A stretch of DNA of 64,000 nucleotides, taken from Microvirga terrae (lineage in GTDB: Bacteria; Pseudomonadota; Alphaproteobacteria; Rhizobiales; Beijerinckiaceae). Positions 61,684-64,000 of the stretch are shown one piece after another. The position numbers were made by a program, and so were the translations under genes. Every line of letters starts with the position of its first letter. Positions within the stretch are counted from its first letter, which is position 1. Location of the stretch: NCBI RefSeq assembly GCF_013307435.2, contig NZ_CP102845.1:2117001-2181000 (forward strand), written 5' to 3'. The notes under the pieces were generated by a model that made no database searches, was not told the DNA's origin, and was given only the letters and a program-made list of their open reading frames with translations.

Positions 61684-61920
61684 GGAGCCCTCCGCCGTCG
61701 GTCGGGTTCGTGAAAGGCTCGCCCGTGTCCGATCATACGCGAAAACCGGGCAGGTTGCGGTCGGAATTGTGCGGAAGCCTGCGGTCGGATCGGGGAAGCA
61801 TTCAGAACGAACCTGGGCCAAGGATGCGGGGCTTCTCCGGCCTCGGCATTGATCCAGATCAAGGCGGTCGGGCGGGACCGAAACCATCATGGGCCAGCAC
61901 GGTCCGTCCACTGTGAGGAC

Positions 61921-62406
61921 ATGGCCATGGACGCAAGACTTCGCGACGAGATCCTGTCCATTCTCGACCGCGCGAGCGACATGACGCTCGCAACGGTCCG
62001 CCAGGACGGCTACCCGCAGGCCACGACGGTAAGCTTCGCCAACGACGGGCTCGACATCTACTTCGGATGTTCGGAGGATTCCCAGAAGGCCCGAAACATC
62101 CGCCGCAACGGCAAGGTGTCCGTGACAGTCAACCTGCCCTATGCGGACTGGGGCGAGATCCGTGGCATCTCGGCCGGGGGCCGTGCTACCTGCGTCACGG
62201 ATCCGCAGGAGATCGAGCGTGCGGGACAGCTCCTGCTTGGGAAATTCCCGCAAGGGATCGCGGAGTACGCCTCGGGGCCACACGTCGGCGTCGCGTTCTT
62301 CAAGGTCGTTCCGACCGTGATCTCCGTTCTCGATTACCGGAAGGGTTTCGGCCACAGGGATCTCGTCACCGGCGCCTCGGCCGCATGTGCTCCTTTGGAC
62401 AGGTGA
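61921..62406 (+). CDS. Pyridoxamine 5'-phosphate oxidase-family FMN-binding protein
   Basis: A protein of 161 residues (MAMDARLRDEILSILDRASD). The split-barrel core is MTLATVRQDGYPQATTVSFA, IYFGCSEDSQKARNIRRNGKVSVTV and WGEIRGISAGGRA, with a closing strand VAFFKVVPTVISVLDYRKGF. It probably binds FMN or F420-type flavin as a small reductase. ATG 61927 (with GAGG at better spacing) is a possible start. It is divergent from the small gene and broken alcohol dehydrogenase. Confidence 0.88.
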   Translation: MAMDARLRDEILSILDRASDMTLATVRQDGYPQATTVSFANDGLDIYFGCSEDSQKARNIRRNGKVSVTVNLPYADWGEIRGISAGGRATCVTDPQEIERAGQLLLGKFPQGIAEYASGPHVGVAFFKVVPTVISVLDYRKGFGHRDLVTGASAACAPLDR

Positions 62407-62668
62407 TCGGCTTGAGCGGAAGAACTTTGTAACGAAGACATCATCGGCCCGCGCCACCTCAGTGATTTCGCCGCTGTTCCACACGGGCTTGTCGGAGTTA
62501 CGCGGCCTCATTGGAAACCAGAACGATGGCCCAAAATGCCCTGCACCTGTCCTGATTGATCAAGCACAGGGCTCTGGAGCAGGTAGAATTTCCCGACAGG
62601 CAAGAGATGACAGAAGGCGCGGCTAGGGCGAGTGCCGCCCACCCTTATGCCTGGGAGAGGAAAGATCC
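62407..62668. other. Intergenic region, nothing recognised
   Basis: No supported gene, repeat or terminator is seen. Confidence 0.5.
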
Positions 62669-62959
62669 ATGCACGCTGTGATCAGAACCTACTCAGGTCA
62701 AGGAGCCAAGGAGCTCTTTGATCTGCTCGAAAAGCGTACGTCGGATGTCGAAGGCCTGATGCGGACGGTAACGGGATTTGTCAGCTACGCCCTGATCCGC
62801 ACCGGCGATGGCGGCATTCCCATCACGGTCTGTCAGGACAAGGCGGGCACCGATGAGAGCGTCCAAAAGGCCAGGGAGTGGGTTGGGCAGAATGCGTCGG
62901 ACATTGGCGCGAGTGCCCCGAAAGTGACGGATGGTCCAGTCATCCTTCACTTGAAATAG
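62669..62959 (+). CDS. Small dimeric alpha/beta-barrel protein
   Basis: A protein of 96 residues: MHAVIRTYSGQGAKELFDLL, VEGLMRTVTGFVSYALIRTGDGGIPITVCQDKAGTDESVQKAREWV, closing with a VILHLK strand. The order of strand-helix-strand and the GF-x-Y-A-L-x-R segment match small ABM/EthD-like barrels that are often involved in oxidation of small ligands or have no known role. There is no signal peptide. It stands alone. Confidence 0.72.
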   Translation: MHAVIRTYSGQGAKELFDLLEKRTSDVEGLMRTVTGFVSYALIRTGDGGIPITVCQDKAGTDESVQKAREWVGQNASDIGASAPKVTDGPVILHLK

Positions 62960-63208
62960 GGGCCAGCCGACGCTGCGGAGGCAGCCTCGTTTGGCAGCCT
63001 GCTCAAATCGCCTCAGGTCGAAACGCCGGAGTTACTCTGGCCGCCGCCAACCCAGGTTCCATCAACGGCGTTCCGCGAAAGCCACCTACCTGGAAACAGG
63101 GAATGTCTCTTCCTGGCACTCCTGAGACATCGTCTTAAGAGCAGCAATTCTCACGCAACCGGACGCTCCGAACGCGTAAGGAAACGCGGTTCCTGACCCA
63201 GTGCGGAC
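62960..63208. other. Intergenic region
   Basis: Nothing coding is recognised. A copy of the dispersed motif is at 63193-63211, just overlapping the stop of the next gene. Confidence 0.5.
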
Positions 63209-63211
63209 CTA
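63193..63211 (+). repeat. Dispersed TTGACCC-GCGGAC motif, copy 6
   Basis: CTGACCCAGTGCGGACCTA at the 3' end of the aconitase X-like gene, same orientation as the others. Confidence 0.5.
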
Positions 63212-64000
63212 TAACAGCCATGAGGGCAGGTCCTCTTGAGCCTTGCCGCTACAGGCAGCCTCTACGCACTCGGCCATGCTGCCGAACCGAACACCACGCC
63301 CGACGAGGCCTGGCGCATAATGCGCGTACTTGCCGGAGTTGGTCATTAGCGTCTGCACCGCCGGAGGGATTACAGGTTCGCTGAGCATGCACCAGCATGT
63401 ATCGGTGATAAACTGGATGCCAAAGGCTTCGGCCTCGGCGACATGACCGGCTTGGCGCGCCGCTTCATGCACTGCCCTGCCACAGGTCACGATCACCACA
63501 ACGTCTGCTGACCTTGTTCGCCCCCGCACCAGTGCTGCCAGTCGAGCGCACTCACTCAGAGAGAAGTGCGGGTTGCCGAGACTGACAAGCCCGATCTCCG
63601 GCGACGCAGCCGTGTTCAGTGCCCCCAAGGCCTGTCGCAATTCGCCCAATCCGATGCGAACCTGTCGCTCCGGCCTTTGGTCATCTGCCTCCGGCGTGAT
63701 CCCGGCAATGTGGAACATCGGTGCGGCGGCGACCGTGGCGAAGGCCGCACCAAAGGCCTTCAGCTCGTCCAGTCCGGCAGCGCTCGTCTCTAGTCCGCAG
63801 ATCAGCGGGATCTCCGTGCCGCAGACGGAGCCGCAGCAATACCCGAGCAGCGGCCAAAAAGCATCGTCTGCTCTCTCTGGCAGTTCAACCTCCAGCGCGA
63901 GTGTCGCCCGCCGACCGGCATCAAGATGGCAGCCGGCTAGCGGCGCCCGCCCGGTCAGGGCGATGCAGACGTCCAAGTAATCCGGGTACTTCATCGTCCG
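63209..64000 (-). CDS. Aconitase X family protein, partial (5' end beyond the right edge)
   Basis: About 263 residues are visible, from the window edge to the stop at 63209. Family features are YPDYLDVCIALTGRAP, LLGYCCGSVCGTEIPLICGL, FHIAGITPEA, SLGNPHFSLSECARLA (cysteine of the metal or Fe-S site), ITDTCWCML and LMTNSGKYAHYAPGL. Aconitase X members include cis-3-hydroxy-L-proline dehydratases and phosphomevalonate dehydratases. Which one this is cannot be told without the N-terminus. The Met at 63994 is internal; the family is ~400 residues. Confidence 0.88.
   Translation of the reverse strand, partial: RTMKYPDYLDVCIALTGRAPLAGCHLDAGRRATLALEVELPERADDAFWPLLGYCCGSVCGTEIPLICGLETSAAGLDELKAFGAAFATVAAAPMFHIAGITPEADDQRPERQVRIGLGELRQALGALNTAASPEIGLVSLGNPHFSLSECARLAALVRGRTRSADVVVIVTCGRAVHEAARQAGHVAEAEAFGIQFITDTCWCMLSEPVIPPAVQTLMTNSGKYAHYAPGLVGRGVRFGSMAECVEAACSGKAQEDLPSWLL

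Noticed and set aside
1..64000. CRISPR arrays, rRNA genes and riboswitches.
   Set aside because: I saw no regularly spaced direct repeats, rRNA sequence or recognisable riboswitch cores by eye.

Overview
The window reads as chromosomal DNA of a GC-rich alphaproteobacterium of the order Hyphomicrobiales, most likely close to Microvirga/Methylobacteriaceae. This is an inference from the conserved block gyrA - coaD - two cyclophilins - queA - tgt - tRNA-Lys (12.8-20.7 kb), from an alphaproteobacterial type of GyrA, and from GC-rich intergenic hairpins built on CCGGGACAAGCC. No species can be fixed from the sequence alone.

Layout. (1) 1-763: partial patatin-like lipase cut by the left edge. (2) 0.9-10.1 kb: a compact signalling and export locus. 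It holds a type I secretion pair (ABC exporter and HlyD-type adaptor), a Crp-family regulator, a class III cyclase-domain protein, a Ser/Thr kinase, a membrane haem-c sensor of the Tll0287/DUF3365 type whose stop overlaps the kinase start, and a divergent caspase-fold protein with no cysteine at all and a peptidoglycan-binding C-terminus. The cyclase and the kinase share an unusual ~55-residue C-terminal module, once in the cyclase and twice in the kinase. The spacer between the exporter operon and the Crp gene carries a perfect CRP-type palindrome. This is the best candidate in the window for an undescribed system. (3) 10.2-12.8 kb: a small stress protein, a CorA-type channel, and a 950-base spacer with hairpin repeats and an SOS-like box. 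(4) 12.8-20.7 kb: housekeeping core.

(5) 21-45 kb: accessory region with visible decay. It has a frameshifted metallo-beta-lactamase-fold gene, a metalloid-type arsR / DUF1127 / flavoprotein / MFS cluster with CysCys-rich proteins and two matching operator-like palindromes, secreted proteins, single-domain signalling proteins, a 149-base MITE-like element with target duplication, three LysR genes, a divergent bdcR/bdcA pair, several gene remnants, and an intact tyrosine recombinase next to the C-terminal fragment of another. A 19-base dispersed motif (TTGACCC-N3-GCGGACCTT type) recurs in intergenic DNA here.

(6) 44.8-59.5 kb: a large catabolic locus. A leftward series of genes encodes a branched-chain-type ABC importer (LivK, LivH, and a fused LivM-LivG-LivF polypeptide), a 3-hydroxyacyl dehydrogenase-like enzyme, a beta-keto acid cleavage enzyme, an RraA-family protein, a TctCBA tripartite transporter, an SDR and a cupin dioxygenase-like protein. 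A divergent GntR regulator and two more SDRs lie to the right. Together they suggest uptake of a small carboxylate, oxidation of a beta-hydroxy acid to a beta-keto acid, and acetyl-CoA-dependent cleavage; the substrate is unknown. (7) 59.5-64 kb: a decayed IS5-type element that has removed the 3' end of a zinc alcohol dehydrogenase gene, small FMN-binding and alpha/beta-barrel proteins, and the C-terminal part of an aconitase X family protein cut by the right edge.

Coordinates of starts are best guesses from ribosome-binding sites and family lengths. All family assignments come from motif recognition, not from database searches.
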